Positions 1 through 11,130 of a stretch of 64,000 nt of DNA are shown in pieces. The notes below the pieces were generated by a model. The model did not search any database. It was given only the letters and a program-made list of their open reading frames with translations, and was not told where the DNA came from. The stretch is from Hansfordia pulvinata (taxonomy: Eukaryota; Ascomycota; Sordariomycetes; Xylariales), in NCBI GenBank assembly GCA_006538405.1, contig BJKQ01000007.1:2852001-2916000 (forward strand), in the 5' to 3' direction. The position numbers were made by a program, and so were the translations under genes. Each line of letters starts with the position of its first letter. Within the stretch, counting starts at the first letter, position 1.

Positions 1-311
1 GTTCATTGCCCCGTCTCCGCCTCGGCCGTCGCCCTCAACACCCTCACCTCTTTCGTGTCGCGCCCCTCACCGCCATCTCTTCCTCCTCCTCTTCTTTCGA
101 CCCTGCCTGTCTGTCCTCAGTCCGGGCTTCTTGCACTTTCTCGCATTCTATTTTCTCGCTCAAGAGGTCAACCTCGGCGCCTCCTCTCCGCTACGAACCT
201 GGACCACTCGGAGCCCCCGCCAACCTCAGCTTGGACAGCCTCCCACTTCCAACACCACTACCCTCTGTCCTGCCTCGCCTCTTCCAGACTCATGCTCTGC
301 CACGGCCCGCC
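1..311 (+). other. 5' leader/promoter of the acyltransferase gene
   Basis: C/T-rich tract running up to the ATG at 312, typical of filamentous-fungal promoters and 5' UTRs. It stays open in several frames because of its skewed composition, but I see no conserved protein in it. The window edge cuts it. Confidence 0.5.
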
Positions 312-1657
312 ATGACCGACTCCCAGCTTCGCCAGCGCCTGCCGCTGAAGCCGACCCCCGACACCGACCCTGCCGCCCCGTCATCACCCCGCGACGCCCT
401 CTTCCACCCCTCCGGCAAAGCAAACAAGTCGGGCTTCATTGCCTTCGTCCGTGCCACCACCTTTTTCGTCTACTTCACCGTCTGTAGCTTTGTGTAAGCT
501 TCATTGCGCCACCTCTCCGCCCTGCCGCTGCGTACTGACTCGCCCCACTCTCAGCATTCACTTCACCCAGCTGGTCGGCGCGCCCATCTATTTCCTGAAT
601 CGTGAGCTCTATTATGCGTACATGTCCGTGTGCAAGGCCAACTTTGGCCTCCTCACCACGACCTCGACCCAGTGGTGGGCCCCCACCACCATCCGCATGA
701 GCGGCGACGACTCGGTTGCTGGCCAGCTCTCACTCCTACCTGACGGCCGCGTCCAGTGCGACTTCCCCGAGCGCCTCGTCATGATCGCCAACCACCAGAT
801 CTACACCGACTGGCTCTACCTGTGGTGGGTCGGCTACACCAACCGCGCCCAGATGCACGGCCACATCTACATCATTCTCAAGGAGTCCCTCAAATGGATC
901 CCCATTATTGGCCCTGGCTGCATGTTCCACGGCTTCATCTTCATGTCCCGCAAGATGGCCACCGACCAGCCCCGCCTGGCCCACCGTCTTGGCAAGCTCA
1001 AGCAGCAGTTCTCTGCTGCTGGTGAAAAATACATGAACCCCATGTGGCTGCTGCTCTTCCCCGAAGGTACCAACCTGTCTGGCAATGGCCGTAGAAAGTC
1101 AGCTGCCTGGGCGGCGAAATCGGGCCAGAAAGACATGCGCCATGTCCTGCTGCCCCGCAGCACCGGCATGTTCTTCTGCCTCAACCAGCTGAGAGGCACT
1201 GTTGACTACGTCTACGATGCCACCGTTGCCTACGAAGGCATCCCGTGAGTAGAAACCGCCTTGCTCCACCCCTGTCCAATCGCTGACACCCTGCAGTCGC
1301 GGGAAATATGGTGAGGATTATTTCTCTTTGTCCAGCACTTACTTCCATGGCCGTCCTCCCAAGTCGGTCAATTTCCACTGGCGACGCTTCGCTTTGGCCG
1401 ACATTCCCCTGGACGACTCGACCAAATTCGACGAGTGGTTGCGTGCGCGCTGGGAAGAAAAAGACGAATTGATGGAGCAGTACCTCTCGACTGGTAGCTT
1501 CCCCGCGGGCAAGGGCGGCCACCTCGAGACCGAGGTTCGCACGCAGTATTGGTGGGAATTTGTCAAAATCTTCGTCATGCTGGGCGGGTTTGGTCTCATT
1601 TTCAACGTGGTGATGAAGACGACACGCCTCCTACAGAAGCTTGTGGGAGCTGCTTGA
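312..1657 (+). CDS. Membrane lysophospholipid acyltransferase (PlsC/LPLAT family)
   Basis: Predicted membrane enzyme that transfers a fatty acyl chain to a lysophospholipid; in architecture it resembles the yeast Cst26 and animal lysocardiolipin/LPGAT acyltransferases. I join exons 312-493, 555-1244 and 1297-1657 (introns of 61 and 52 nt, donors GTAAGC and GTGAGT), giving 410 residues with consistent phases. Motif I, NHQIYTDW, at about residues 140-147 supplies the catalytic His-Asp pair; the glycerophosphate-binding motif FPEGTN is at about 229. A hydrophobic stretch near residues 45-75 and another close to the C terminus (KIFVMLGGFGLIFNVV) suggest membrane anchors, probably ER. The ATG at 312 follows a C/T-rich leader. 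The exact lysolipid substrate cannot be read from sequence. Confidence 0.9.
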
Positions 1658-2115
1658 GGATCGATTGGTCCCGACTCCAATAAAGAGCGACTCGGTACCG
1701 CTTGGCCCGAACCCAGGAATGCGGACTTTTTAAGAAAGCGACTATGCGCGACGAGATCAACCACGTGGGGACGAGCTAGGAACATGTGACAGCTTGGAAA
1801 GAGTGGGCACGGTGTGACGACGAGAATGACGGCGCATAAAGATACCCGACAGCATAAGAGATGTCAACTTGAGGATGCGCATTTATACATTTATTACGTA
1901 TATTCAGAGACAGGCGCGCGCGAACTCGGCTGTGCCATTGCAGCGTAACAGCAGATCGGCCTGATTGGACACAGTTGTTCACCAGGCAGTAGACTGGTAG
2001 ATGGGTAGGGTTCGGTATTTTACGTCCATATTTACAATCTCCAATCTATTAACCCGTTCATGAAACTCATACCCATAATCCTTGCATCACGCAAGCCGAC
2101 TCCGGCTCAAGGCAC
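1658..2115. other. Convergent intergenic region, likely 3' UTRs
   Basis: 458 bases between the 3' ends of the acyltransferase (+) and the oxidoreductase (-). More A/T-rich than the flanking coding DNA; it should hold both polyadenylation regions. I see no gene in it. Confidence 0.5.
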
Positions 2116-3388
2116 TCACAAGAAAACCTCGCCGGCGCCCTCGGCACTGCGGCGGAGGGCCTCGATGACGCGCAGGACGTCGGCAGCCTCGGTTGCGGGG
2201 ACGGGGTTGGGGCCCTCGCCGCGGCAGGCGGCGGCAAACTGGCGGTAGAACTCGAGGTAGGTGGGCGGGGGCTCGTCGTTGGGCAGGGACTGCTCCTCCA
2301 GGTCGGGCTCGCCTTCGCGCGGGGCGCGGGTCAGGCGACCGTGGCACTCGGGGCCGGGGTCGCGGCCGAAGGCGGGGTCGTCGACGCGCATGCCGCCGAT
2401 GAGCTGGAGCTCCTGGGGGTCGAGGCCGCGCTTGGCCCAGGAGCCGCGGGTGCCGCGCAGCCAGAAGCGGGCCTGGTGCGGCTCGGTAGCCATGACGCCG
2501 ATGCGGACGTTGACGACGAGCCCCGGGTCGTAGTACAGCTGGGCGAGGACGGCGTCCGGGTCGGCCTCGGGGGAGCCCGGGGCGGCGGCGGGGGAGTAGC
2601 CGACGCCCTCGCGCTGGTTGGAGAACTTGGCGATGACGCTGCGGGGCGGGCCGCCCAGCAGGGTGTAGGCCTGGTCGACGAGGTGGGTGCCGAGGTCGTA
2701 GACCTGGCCGCCGCCGGCGTCCATGGGCAGGGTGTCCTTCCACTCGCCGCTGCCGCCGCGCTCCTTGGGGGAGGGGCGGAAGCGCTCGAAGTGGGTGGAT
2801 ACCTCGAGCAGGCGGCCCAGGGCGCCCGAGGCGAGCAGGCGGCGGGCGGTGGCGAAGTCGGCGTCCCAGCGGCGGTTCTGGTAGACGGTCAGGGTCCTCC
2901 CGGCGTCGGCGGCCAGCTTGGCGAGGGCGTCGGCCTCGGCCGAGGTCGGGGTGAAGGGCTTCTCGACCAGGACGTGGCGCCCCGCGCGCAGGGCGGCCGA
3001 GGCCATGGGGAAGTGCGTCTCGGGCGGGGTGGTGACGACGACGGCGTCGAGGGCCGGGTCGGCTAGGAGCGAGTCGAGGTCGCGGTGGTGGCCCCGGGGA
3101 GGTCCGGGTGGTCCGCGGGCGCCGAGGCGCCGCCGGACGAGGCCGCCCCCGGCGTGCGCTGGAGGATCGAGTGCAGGGTCAGGGCGGGCGTGTGCTGGAT
3201 GAAGGGGATGTGGAAGATCTTGGCCGAGAAGCTTTCGGGAGGGGGGGGGGCGCGCGGCGTGTGTTAGTCGTTGTTCTTGTTCTTGGATCTCGCGAGGGTA
3301 AGAGAGGGAGGGAGAGAGAGAGGCAGAGAGGGAGGAAGGCGATTTACCCGTAGCCGATGACGCCGACGTTGAGCTGCTTGGCGGCCAT
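2116..3388 (-). CDS. Gfo/Idh/MocA-family NAD(P)-dependent oxidoreductase, one-base frame break
   Basis: Cytosolic-type dehydrogenase with an N-terminal Rossmann domain and a C-terminal Gfo/Idh/MocA alpha/beta domain. The start is the ATG at 3388: exon 1 (3388-3348) encodes MAAKQLNVGVIGYG and stops at a GTAAAT donor. A 116-nt intron ends at 3232 and exon 2 resumes GFSAKIFHIPFIQHTP, the family's usual N-terminus. EKPFTPTSAEAD is the conserved cofactor-site Lys-Pro region and VYQNRRWDADF follows. The frame breaks between HPDLPG and HHRDLDSLLADPAL at a C4/G4 run (3092-3099). One added base joins the halves into about 385 residues, the normal family length. No GT-AG intron fits there: the only GT in the stretch gives the wrong phase. 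Substrate unknown. Confidence 0.85.
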
Positions 3389-4957
3389 GGTTGCGGCCGT
3401 GTCGCGTGATGCGATTGTTCCTGGTGGCAGTTTTCTATTTCACTTTGCGCTTCGGGGAGGGGCACCGGGATCGATGGGTGGTTCAAGCTGGTGAAGTGAA
3501 GCTTGGAAGAGGGGACAATGACGACAGTCTCATGCGGGCGAATGATATAATATATAATTAGTACCTTACCAGGGCTCTGTAGGGTAGTAGGTAGGTACTC
3601 TAACTCGCGTGCCGGGCTGGCGGAGCTACCCCTCCTCCCCTCCCTCCGCGTTCATCTTTCCGTCTCTGCGGGCATCTCCAAGCGACAAGACAGCTCTGAC
3701 TCCTCGCCGTCGCGGGGAAAGGGAAACGGGCCGAATGGGGCTACCATCGCCGCGGCGGGACTTCTTGTAGCGGAAACCCCGTCGGATATTGACCCTGGAG
3801 ATAAGGTAGGTAGGTAGGTGGCCTGGCCGAGGGGAAGTTCGACCGCGGGGGCGGGTGCCGTAGACGGCGCGTGTGTGGGGTGCGGGGGTGCAAATCGTAT
3901 GGATGCTCGTACGGACACGCACGCGTGGGAGGCGTGCTTGCATGGATACTACCTGCTGGCTGATTAATAGCCACCTGGGTAAGTACCTGGCTTGACATGG
4001 CCAGTATTGCCGCGGTGGAGCAGAAAGGGCAAACCCGGCCGGCTGGATGAAGCGGCTGACGATGGACGTAGCAGGGGGTCTTTTTCTCTTCAATGCCGTG
4101 TCGGTCGGAAAGCAAGCTATCAGTTAGCTTGCAAATTGAATCGCGTCGACGGCGGGTGGGATGCTCACTCGAGACTCTGACCCAACGAAGCAGACCCTGC
4201 ACGCTATCGACCTCTGCGATATATTGGCTGACGGATTGCAGTGATATCGATATCACAGCGATGCGACCAGGTGAGATGTCCTTTTCGGTCTTGTCTTTAT
4301 TTCGCGAAAGGTACCAACCCCAGGCGCGTCCGCAACCGCGTCCGTTCCGCCACGACGCAGCGGCGGCGGGCCTCCGTACCTCTCGTAGTTCCGTTTCGGC
4401 TCCGTTCCGGGGCGCCGCAGAGCACTGTGCCCTGCACCCTTGCGTGCACCCTGTGACCCTCCAGGGCTGGGCTGTGCACAAGCCAGGGATTCCACTTGAA
4501 CCGTTTGGCCGACAATGGATTGGGGGAAATCGCATTGAACCGCTGCGAAGCGCGAGACGGGAGTGCGGGAACGGGTTTATTTATCATATCCAAGTCGGAT
4601 GGGCGGGTTGTAGTGAGCAAGACTTTCTGCTGTCAAGACCAGGTTAATCCGGACTCATCGTCGTTGTTCGCTATGTACGTCACCCACCGTTGGCTGCACG
4701 CGACAGACGGGAAAAGTGGTATTGGTCATTAGCGTCACGTGATACGCCCAGCTCGCGAAGCCAACCGCCGGTTCAACCATCATCATCATCATCAGCAGCA
4801 TTTGATATCAGCATCATTTGAGCCTCTAGCCCCCCCCCCCCCCCCCCCCCTATCACTACCGTACGCAGCGCGACTGTCTACGAGTAGTTATATCAGCTGC
4901 ACCTCCCGACTCACAAGACACCGCCTGTAGCTTGGCGAGTCGCTACCCTTGCCCGGC
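3389..4957. other. Divergent promoter region (oxidoreductase / NAD kinase)
   Basis: 1.57 kb between two divergent starts. It holds an A/T-rich patch (TATAATATATAA near 3545-3556), GTAGGTAGGTAGG-type tetranucleotide runs near 3807-3821, a GATATCGATATC inverted repeat near 4241-4254 and a C21 tract. Long open frames on both strands (for example 3741-4535 minus) match no protein I recognise. Confidence 0.45.
4830..4850 (+). repeat. C21 homopolymer
   Basis: Uninterrupted run of about 21 C about 107 bases upstream of the NAD kinase ATG. Its length should be treated as approximate in any assembly. Confidence 0.9.
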
Positions 4958-6744
4958 ATGTCCGGCCTGCGCCGCCTCCGGCCAACACCGCCTCCGGGTC
5001 TGAGCTTCGGCCCATCGCCACTCCTCCCCTGGCCGCTTTGCCATCCTTTCGTTTCGTACCGCCTGCATCGCGCCAAGTATGACTGTGCCGGGCAGCTCCG
5101 ACGCCCTCGCGCCTGTCACGTGCCGCTCTCTGGCGCGAGAGCTTTCTCGGCCACAGCGACACGTGCGGACATCCTCGACGTCGCCACCCTTCGGAATCGC
5201 ATCCTGCCGGCCTACAAGGAGAGCCCGACGTCGTCCCTGCTGTCGCTGCACTGGCCGGAGCCGCCCACCAACATCCTCATAGTGCCCAAGCTGCTGGCTC
5301 CCGAGGTCACCGAGTCCACCGTCGCGTTCGCCAAGCACATTCACGGCGAGTACCCGGGCCTCCGTCTCATCTTTGAGCGCCGCGTCGCCGACGACATCCA
5401 CACCCGCCTGCCCTTCCCCATCTACACCTCGGACCCCGCGGACCACTTCCCGGAGAAGATCGACCTGGTCGCCACCCTCGGCGGCGACGGCACCATCCTG
5501 CGCGCCGCCAGCCTCTTCAGCCTGCACGCCGCCGTGCCGCCGGTCCTGGCCTTCAGCATGGGCTCCCTCGGCTTCCTGGGCGAGTGGAAGTTCGAGGAGC
5601 ACAAGCGGGCCTTCCGCGAGGTGTACATGAGCGGCAGCCGCGTCGCCGTCTCCGACCTCCAGGGGCCCCATACGCAGGTCGCCGCCGGGGCGCGCCAGGA
5701 CGACGAGTCCGCCGCCCCCGCCCGCAAGGACGGCGCCTGCGCCCGGGAGGCGGGCCCCGCCGTCGACGACGGCTCGGCGCAGCCCCCTTCCCGATCCGCG
5801 ATGCCTGGGAGGGCGTGCGCGGCAAGTCCATGGGCTCGGGCCGCACCAGCAAGATTCTGCTGCGCAACAGGCTCAAGGTCGGCATCTACGATGCCTCCGG
5901 GGCCAACATCAACGAGCACCTCATGCCTACCTCAACGGGAGAGCTGCACCAGCCTCTGGCGTCGGCATGCACCCACCAAGACTCCGAAGAGGGGAGCAAG
6001 GGTCCAGAGGCGGCGACACCGCCCCAGACCCCGCAGCAGCCGAGCTCGACCCAATCCTCTACCACCGCCACGGCCCTGGCGCCGCCGTCTTCTCCAGCAG
6101 CAGCAGCAGCGCCGCCCTTCATCCACGCCATCAACGAGATCCTGATCCACCGCGGGCCCAACCCGCACCTGGCCATCATCGACGTCTACGTCAACGGGCG
6201 GTTCCTGACCGAGGCGGTGGCCGACGGCATCCTCGTGTCCACGCCGACGGGGTCCACGGCCTACTCGCTGTCGGCGGGCGGCAGCATCATGCACCCGCTC
6301 GTCAAGACGCTGCTCCTGACGCCCATCTGCGCGCGCAGCCTGAGCTTCCGCCCGCTGGGCCTGCCGCTCGCCAGCCGCGTCGTCCTGCGCGTCAGCGCCA
6401 AGAACAGGGCCACCGAGCCGCTCGAGGTCAGCATCGACGGCAAGCGGCGCGCGGGAGTCGGCGTCGGGCAGGAGATCCGCGTCGAGGGCGAGGTGGTCGG
6501 GCCGCCGCCGCCGTCGCCGCCCTCCGATAACGACAACGGAGGCGGTCGCCGGGGCGGCGGCGGCGGCGGCGGCATGACGGAGGACTGGCACGGCGGCGTG
6601 CCCTGCGTCATCCGCTCGCCCGCGAACCCCGGGACCGGCGGCGGCGGGACCGGCGGCGGTGGGGCGGCGGCGGATGATGATGACGGGTGGGTGGGCGGCC
6701 TGAACGGCCTGCTCAAGTTCAACCACTCCTTCGGGGAGCACTGA
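4958..6744 (+). CDS. POS5: Mitochondrial-type NAD(H) kinase (Pos5-like), one-base frame break
   Basis: Phosphorylates NAD or NADH to NADP(H), supporting mitochondrial redox. The N-terminus is Arg-rich, non-acidic and ends in RAFSATA, a likely mitochondrial presequence cleavage region. The nucleotide-binding motif GGDGT is at residues 175-179, preceded by KIDLVATL and followed by FSMGSLGFLGEW. Downstream come HAINEILIHRG and the second conserved block VSTPTGSTAYSLSAGGS. The N-terminal part (frame of 4958) and C-terminal part (from about PFPIRDAWEGVRGKSMG) lie in different frames. The switch is at or before a C5 run (5783-5787) and needs one extra base; no GT-AG intron of fitting phase is visible. 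Corrected length is about 595 residues, longer than yeast Pos5 because of low-complexity inserts near 5940-6110 and Gly-rich DNA near 6530-6690. First ATG chosen as start. Confidence 0.87.
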
Positions 6745-7122
6745 TGAGGAGCCCCCGTCGTGGATCCCCTTGGACCCTTCAGATCTACCTCGTGTACTAT
6801 ACAAAGAACTCATGGTCGAGACTGCCGCGCGTCGGGCGTGCGGGTCCGGCTTGGATAACTTTGAAGATACCCCCCCCTAAAACAGTTATAGACTTTAATG
6901 TAATGTGCGTTAGGTAGGATAGTATATTGTCATCGCCTCGCAATCAAAGTAGCAGATCATCGGTGTTGGTGTCGAGCTACGTAGGTCCGGGACCCACGCG
7001 TCGATGTGAGCATGGGAGGCCACAGCCACAGAATGCCCGTGACATGGGCATTGGAGACCAGCGATGGACGCACTAGTGATTGAATATATCAACAATCATA
7101 ACGAGCTCCAAACGGTCTCCAA

Positions 7123-7143
7123 CCCCCCCCCCCCCCCCCCCCC
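7123..7143 (+). repeat. C21 homopolymer
   Basis: About 21 consecutive C in the 3' intergenic region; the same strand as the C tracts at 4830 and 43656. Confidence 0.9.
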
Positions 7144-7381
7144 GCCCGGTCCCCCCTCCCTTCCTGGCGGCTTCTGACTGCTGACTTTCATGGCAATGGC
7201 TGTCGTCTTGAGAATGAGCCTGTCCTACCTCTGCCAATCCTGCTCGGCGTCGACCGCGGCGCGGGATGGAGCTCAACCGGACATAGGCGTCTCACAAAGC
7301 ACGGCACTTGAAGGTAGAGAGAGAAGAGGGGTCCTCCCCTGAACGTGAGATGAGCCACGGCCTTGTACTTTTGAAAATCGC

Positions 7382-7403
7382 AAAAAAAAAAAAAAAAAAA
7401 AAA
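7382..7403 (+). repeat. A22 homopolymer
   Basis: About 22 consecutive A, non-coding. There is no adjacent retroelement structure that I can see. Confidence 0.9.
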
Positions 7404-8333
7404 GACGGCGTGGCTCACTCTGGCAATCGGCTGGCAATTTCGGTGCGGGGCAGCAGCAGCAGCAGCAGCGGTGACGGCGACGCGTGTCTGAGCTAGCTTG
7501 AATCTTTTTTTTCTTGTCTCTTGTCTCATCGGCGTGTCGGAGGGCGATTCGCGCGTATGGGACAGACAGCCTGAGAGGCGAGGGAATCAGATACCCCAAG
7601 GCCGCCCTGGCGTGGCCTGGCATGGCCTGCCGCGGTCGGTCGGGTTCGGAGATGCGTCTGTTGGCGGTGACGGACTGCCCGAGTCACGTCGGCCCAGGCG
7701 AGGGCTCACGTGTTGAAGAATGAGATCGGCGTCGTACTACTGAGTGCTGTTGCCATGAGGTCTTTAGGGCCACTGTCGGCCCTGGCAAGCTTTCGATAGC
7801 CTTGTCGGGGCAGCCCGGGTCTGTGGGGGCGCTTTCGCCGCTGTCGGATGTGTGAAGGGTAGCTAGCTAACTAGCTCTCTGGCTCCAGCTGGTGTGCCCG
7901 ACTGCGTTGTGCTCAGCAAGGCAGAAGGCCCACACGGACTGGCTTGAACAAACGGATTTGGTGAGCGATGGGGCTGAGGTAGCTCCTTAGTCAGTGAGCC
8001 CCGGGGCTAGGGAGAATGGGGGTAAGCGATTGGATGTAATATGGAAAAGGCCATGGTATTGTACTGATGGGTTTCTGGATCTCCATCGTCACCGAGAGAA
8101 GCGAATCATAGGCGGATCGCAGAAGAGGCGAGTTTTCACACAAGTCACAGGCGGGAGAGAGCGAGAGACGATGATGTGAGAAAGGTAAAGAGCGACTCAA
8201 GTTAGTTCTGCCGAAGGCTAATCATACTAATGCTAATGGAAACAATTTTCGCACTCTCTCGAACATTACATCTTCCAATATCCCATTACCCCTGAGAGTC
8301 CTGTGCCAATTATCGTGGAAATAGTGGCTATGT

Positions 8334-8896
8334 TTACAAGATGCCGCCGAGGGCGACGCAGGGCAGGCCAACGTTGACCAGGCCGTCCTGTGAGAGGGGA
8401 GAGGAGCGTTAGAGCGGTGCTGTGGCAGTGAGGAGAGGAGAGGAAGGGAGAGAGTGAGTGGCTTACCTGCTGGGTTCCGGAGTGCTGGCAGCAAGCGGCG
8501 GTCTGCTTGCACTGGCTGTTGAGCAGGTCGTCGACACCAATGACTGTTGAGATGATTGGTTAGATGGCTGATGAGGAGGAGAGTAGACTCTGAGGAAGAA
8601 GAAGGCTCACCAGCAGCGACGCTGAGCTTGGAGCATCCAGAGAAGAGACCGACGTCGCCGTTCTCGAGGGCACCGGACAGGGCACCAGCGAGGATACCGC
8701 TCGCCTCGTTGACAGAGTCACCGGTCTGCTTGACGTTGTCGCAGCAGCTGAGCTCGAAGTCCTTGCCGCAGGTGTCGCCGGCGTGGCCGACAGTGGTGTC
8801 GGCGGAGACGGACTTGGGGGCGCCGGCGGGAGAGGCCTGGGGAGCGGCGAAGGCACCAATGGCCATGGAGATGGTGGCGATGAGCTGGAACTGCAT
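8334..8896 (-). CDS. Class I hydrophobin
   Basis: Small secreted amphipathic protein that assembles at air-water or wall surfaces. Exons 8896-8611, 8543-8467 and 8387-8334 (introns 67 and 78 nt, donors GTGAGC and GTAAGC) give 138 residues. Residues 1-17 form a signal peptide ending in GAFA before APQ. All eight cysteines are present at 43, 51, 52, 88, 107, 113, 114 and 131. The spacing C-7-CC-35-C-18-C-5-CC-16-C fits class I, whose C3-C4 and C4-C5 loops are longer than in class II. A TATA-like element on the coding strand lies about 170 bases upstream, and the leader is strongly CT-rich, as in highly expressed fungal genes. The nearest divergent gene, 5.6 kb away, encodes another surface protein. 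Confidence 0.93.
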
Positions 8897-9060
8897 TTTG
8901 AAGGATTGGGGGGTTGGATTAATTATGCCGGTGATAGCGAAAGTGGTGGAGAGATTAGAGAGAAGAATGTAAGAGAGAGAGAGTGCTTTGATAGTGATGC
9001 TTTGAGATGATGATGCTGATGCTAAAAGAAGATTTGGGATGAGGAGGGTGGCCGACCCTC

Positions 9061-9070
9061 CTTATATACA
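9061..9070 (-). promoter_or_regulatory. TATA-like element of the hydrophobin gene
   Basis: On the minus strand the sequence reads TGTATATAAG, about 170 bases before the hydrophobin ATG and followed by a CT-rich leader. Position and context fit a TATA box; this is inference, not mapped. Confidence 0.5.
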
Positions 9071-9108
9071 CGATCCGAGGGCAGCCGACTCGCAACAAAC
9101 CGTGTCTG

Positions 9109-9112
<4 letters not shown>

Positions 9113-9139
<27 letters not shown>

Positions 9140-9194
9140 CTCTCTCTCTCTCTCTCATCAGTGTGTGTGTGTGTGTGTGTGTGCGTGTGTGTGT
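9113..9194 (+). repeat. Compound (TG)n-(TC)n-(GT)n microsatellite
   Basis: TG dinucleotides (about 9113-9139), TC dinucleotides (9139-9157) and GT dinucleotides (9161-9194) in series, directly upstream of the hydrophobin promoter. Confidence 0.9.
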
Positions 9195-9340
9195 CGGTGC
9201 CTGAGTCTCCCGCCCTTGAGTCCGTCAACGCGTGCGTGCGTGCGTGCGTGGGTATGTGGGTAGTGGGTATGTGTGTATGTCTCTCATCTTGGCCGCCTCT
9301 GGCATCGCGGCATCCAGCCAGCCAGCCAGCTAGCAAATTC

Positions 9341-9381
9341 AGCAAGCAAACAAGCAAGCAAGCAAGCAAGCAATCAAGCAA
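9341..9381 (+). repeat. (AAGC)n tetranucleotide repeat
   Basis: About ten imperfect AGCA units, preceded at about 9313-9330 by a short run of CCAG units. Confidence 0.85.
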
Positions 9382-10121
9382 CATTCCCTTGAGCCGTCTC
9401 GTGATCCACCCTCGATCCGGACCTGGCTGGCGGGTAAGCCAGTGGGTGGGCGGGCGCGGGCAGGCGGGCAGGCGGGCGGGTTTGGCTGCCCTTGGCGGCG
9501 AGGGCGAAGGGGTGCTTCTCTGGCCCTACCGGAACTCACCTGAGAATGTCTTGTCTTATCCCTCTGCCAATGGCGGCGGCGAGGGGAGATTGTGACCACC
9601 TCTGGGAATTGTGCGTGTCTCAGCCGTTTCCGCCCAGTGGGCTGCGGCGCGGTGCAGTGCAGTGCAGTGCAGCCGGCGGCGGGTCTCGTGAGCCTCACTC
9701 TGTCCTCTATCTCTCTGTCGGTCGGTTGGTCGGTCGGGAGTGGAGAGAGGCTGGCAATATCTCGGATCGGAAGGACATTGGAGGCATTGTGGAATGCCTC
9801 CCATATTGGCCTCGGCGGCTGTTGTTGTTGTTGTCGTCGTCGTCGTCGTTGTCGTCCTCGTCAAGAATCCGCCCTGCCTCTGGAGATTGGACGCCCCTCC
9901 CACACGCGGCAATCTCGCCACATGCTTCACCACCTTACCTCTCCTTACCTGAATACTACCACCACCTCACTTTGCCGAGTATTGACCTTCTCGCCTCGTT
10001 TGTACTCTCCCTCTCTCACATCTCGGCCCCTGCCGGCTTAGCTTCCAGGTTAGCTCCCTCCCCTCCGGCCTCTCATAACCTCAGGTAGCCTCACAGGCGT
10101 GCGTCTGTGCCGCCTCCCGCC

Positions 10122-10152
10122 TGCGTGCGTGCGTGCGTGCGTGCGTGCGTGT
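10122..10152 (+). repeat. (TGCG)n tetranucleotide repeat
   Basis: Seven to eight TGCG units in intergenic DNA. Confidence 0.85.
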
Positions 10153-11081
10153 GTGCCGTGCATCGCAGCCCCAAGCATGCTTCCTTTTCCTCCAAACGGC
10201 CCGCCCAGCCCCTCGTAGCCCACCCAGAGTAGTCTCTCGTATGTACATACTCATCCTACTCTATCGGAACTCCTCTTGTCAGTACTCGTAGGTACTTTTC
10301 ACCTGTCAGTTAGTAATCTAGAGCGTGCAGTGGCTGCCCCTGACTCTATAATCAGACAGCCCAATATCCCGGCGCCTACGAGTACCTGGCCAAGGCTAGG
10401 TACTTACCCACCCACCTACTTTGGGTATCTTAGTTGGGTACCCAAGGGAGGAGGAGGTCTCACGCCACGCCGTCCACCGTTCGGAATCATTGGGGCCTGC
10501 CCTCCTCCTGCGCGCACCACCGCGAGGCGGATGCGAGACTCTCCATCGATCGTTGATGGGAATTCTCTCTCTCTCTCTCGTGTTCCCTCTGCCCGGCAGA
10601 GATCCGGGTTTGTGTGGGTGTGCCGTGAGTCCGGACTGTGCTTCCCGTGTCAGCACCTTACCTCCCTACCTTACCTGACATATTGATGATAATCTAGTAG
10701 CGGAGGCCAGACCGACGGCCGAGCCGCCCATGCAAGGACTCGGCTCCCTTGATGGGACCGGGACCACCAGACCCGGTTGACGGGGAGGTGGACAGGTCGG
10801 GTGGGTGGCTGATCCGGGCAGATCAGATGGCCCCTTTCTCCCCCCGAGGCGACCAACTGCATTGTTGTTGTTGTCGTTGCTGCTGCTCCTGTTTTTTTTT
10901 TTTCTTGTTCTCTTTCGCTTCCGTCGGTCGGTCAATCTGCGCCGTGACTCTGCCCTCTGCATGCATGGAGACAGACGCAGGCGCGTGGTGGTCCCGCCTC
11001 CATCTCCGAGAGACCGGTTGCGGGCGGGCGTGTCGCCTGCTTGCAAAAATCCACTGGCATTCCCACCGACACTGGCACCGG

Positions 11082-11130
11082 TATTGGCATTAGCATTGGG
11101 CATTGGCATTGGCATTGGCATTGGCATTGG
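11082..11130 (+). repeat. (ATTGGC)n hexanucleotide repeat
   Basis: Several ATTGGC units, imperfect at the 5' end and perfect toward 11130. The open frame it creates on the minus strand (Met-Pro repeats) is a repeat artefact. Confidence 0.85.

Larger units (their letters stand above)
6745..8333. other. Convergent intergenic region with homopolymer tracts
   Basis: 1.59 kb between the NAD kinase stop and the hydrophobin stop. It contains a C21 tract, an A22 tract and a CAG-type run near 7449-7468. I see no supported gene. Confidence 0.5.

Noticed and set aside
3741..4647. Long open frames on both strands between oxidoreductase and NAD kinase
   Set aside because: They overlap each other, show no conserved motifs and lie in a divergent promoter.
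5932..6813. 293-codon minus-strand ORF in the NAD kinase
   Set aside because: Arg/Ala-rich shadow of GC-rich coding DNA.
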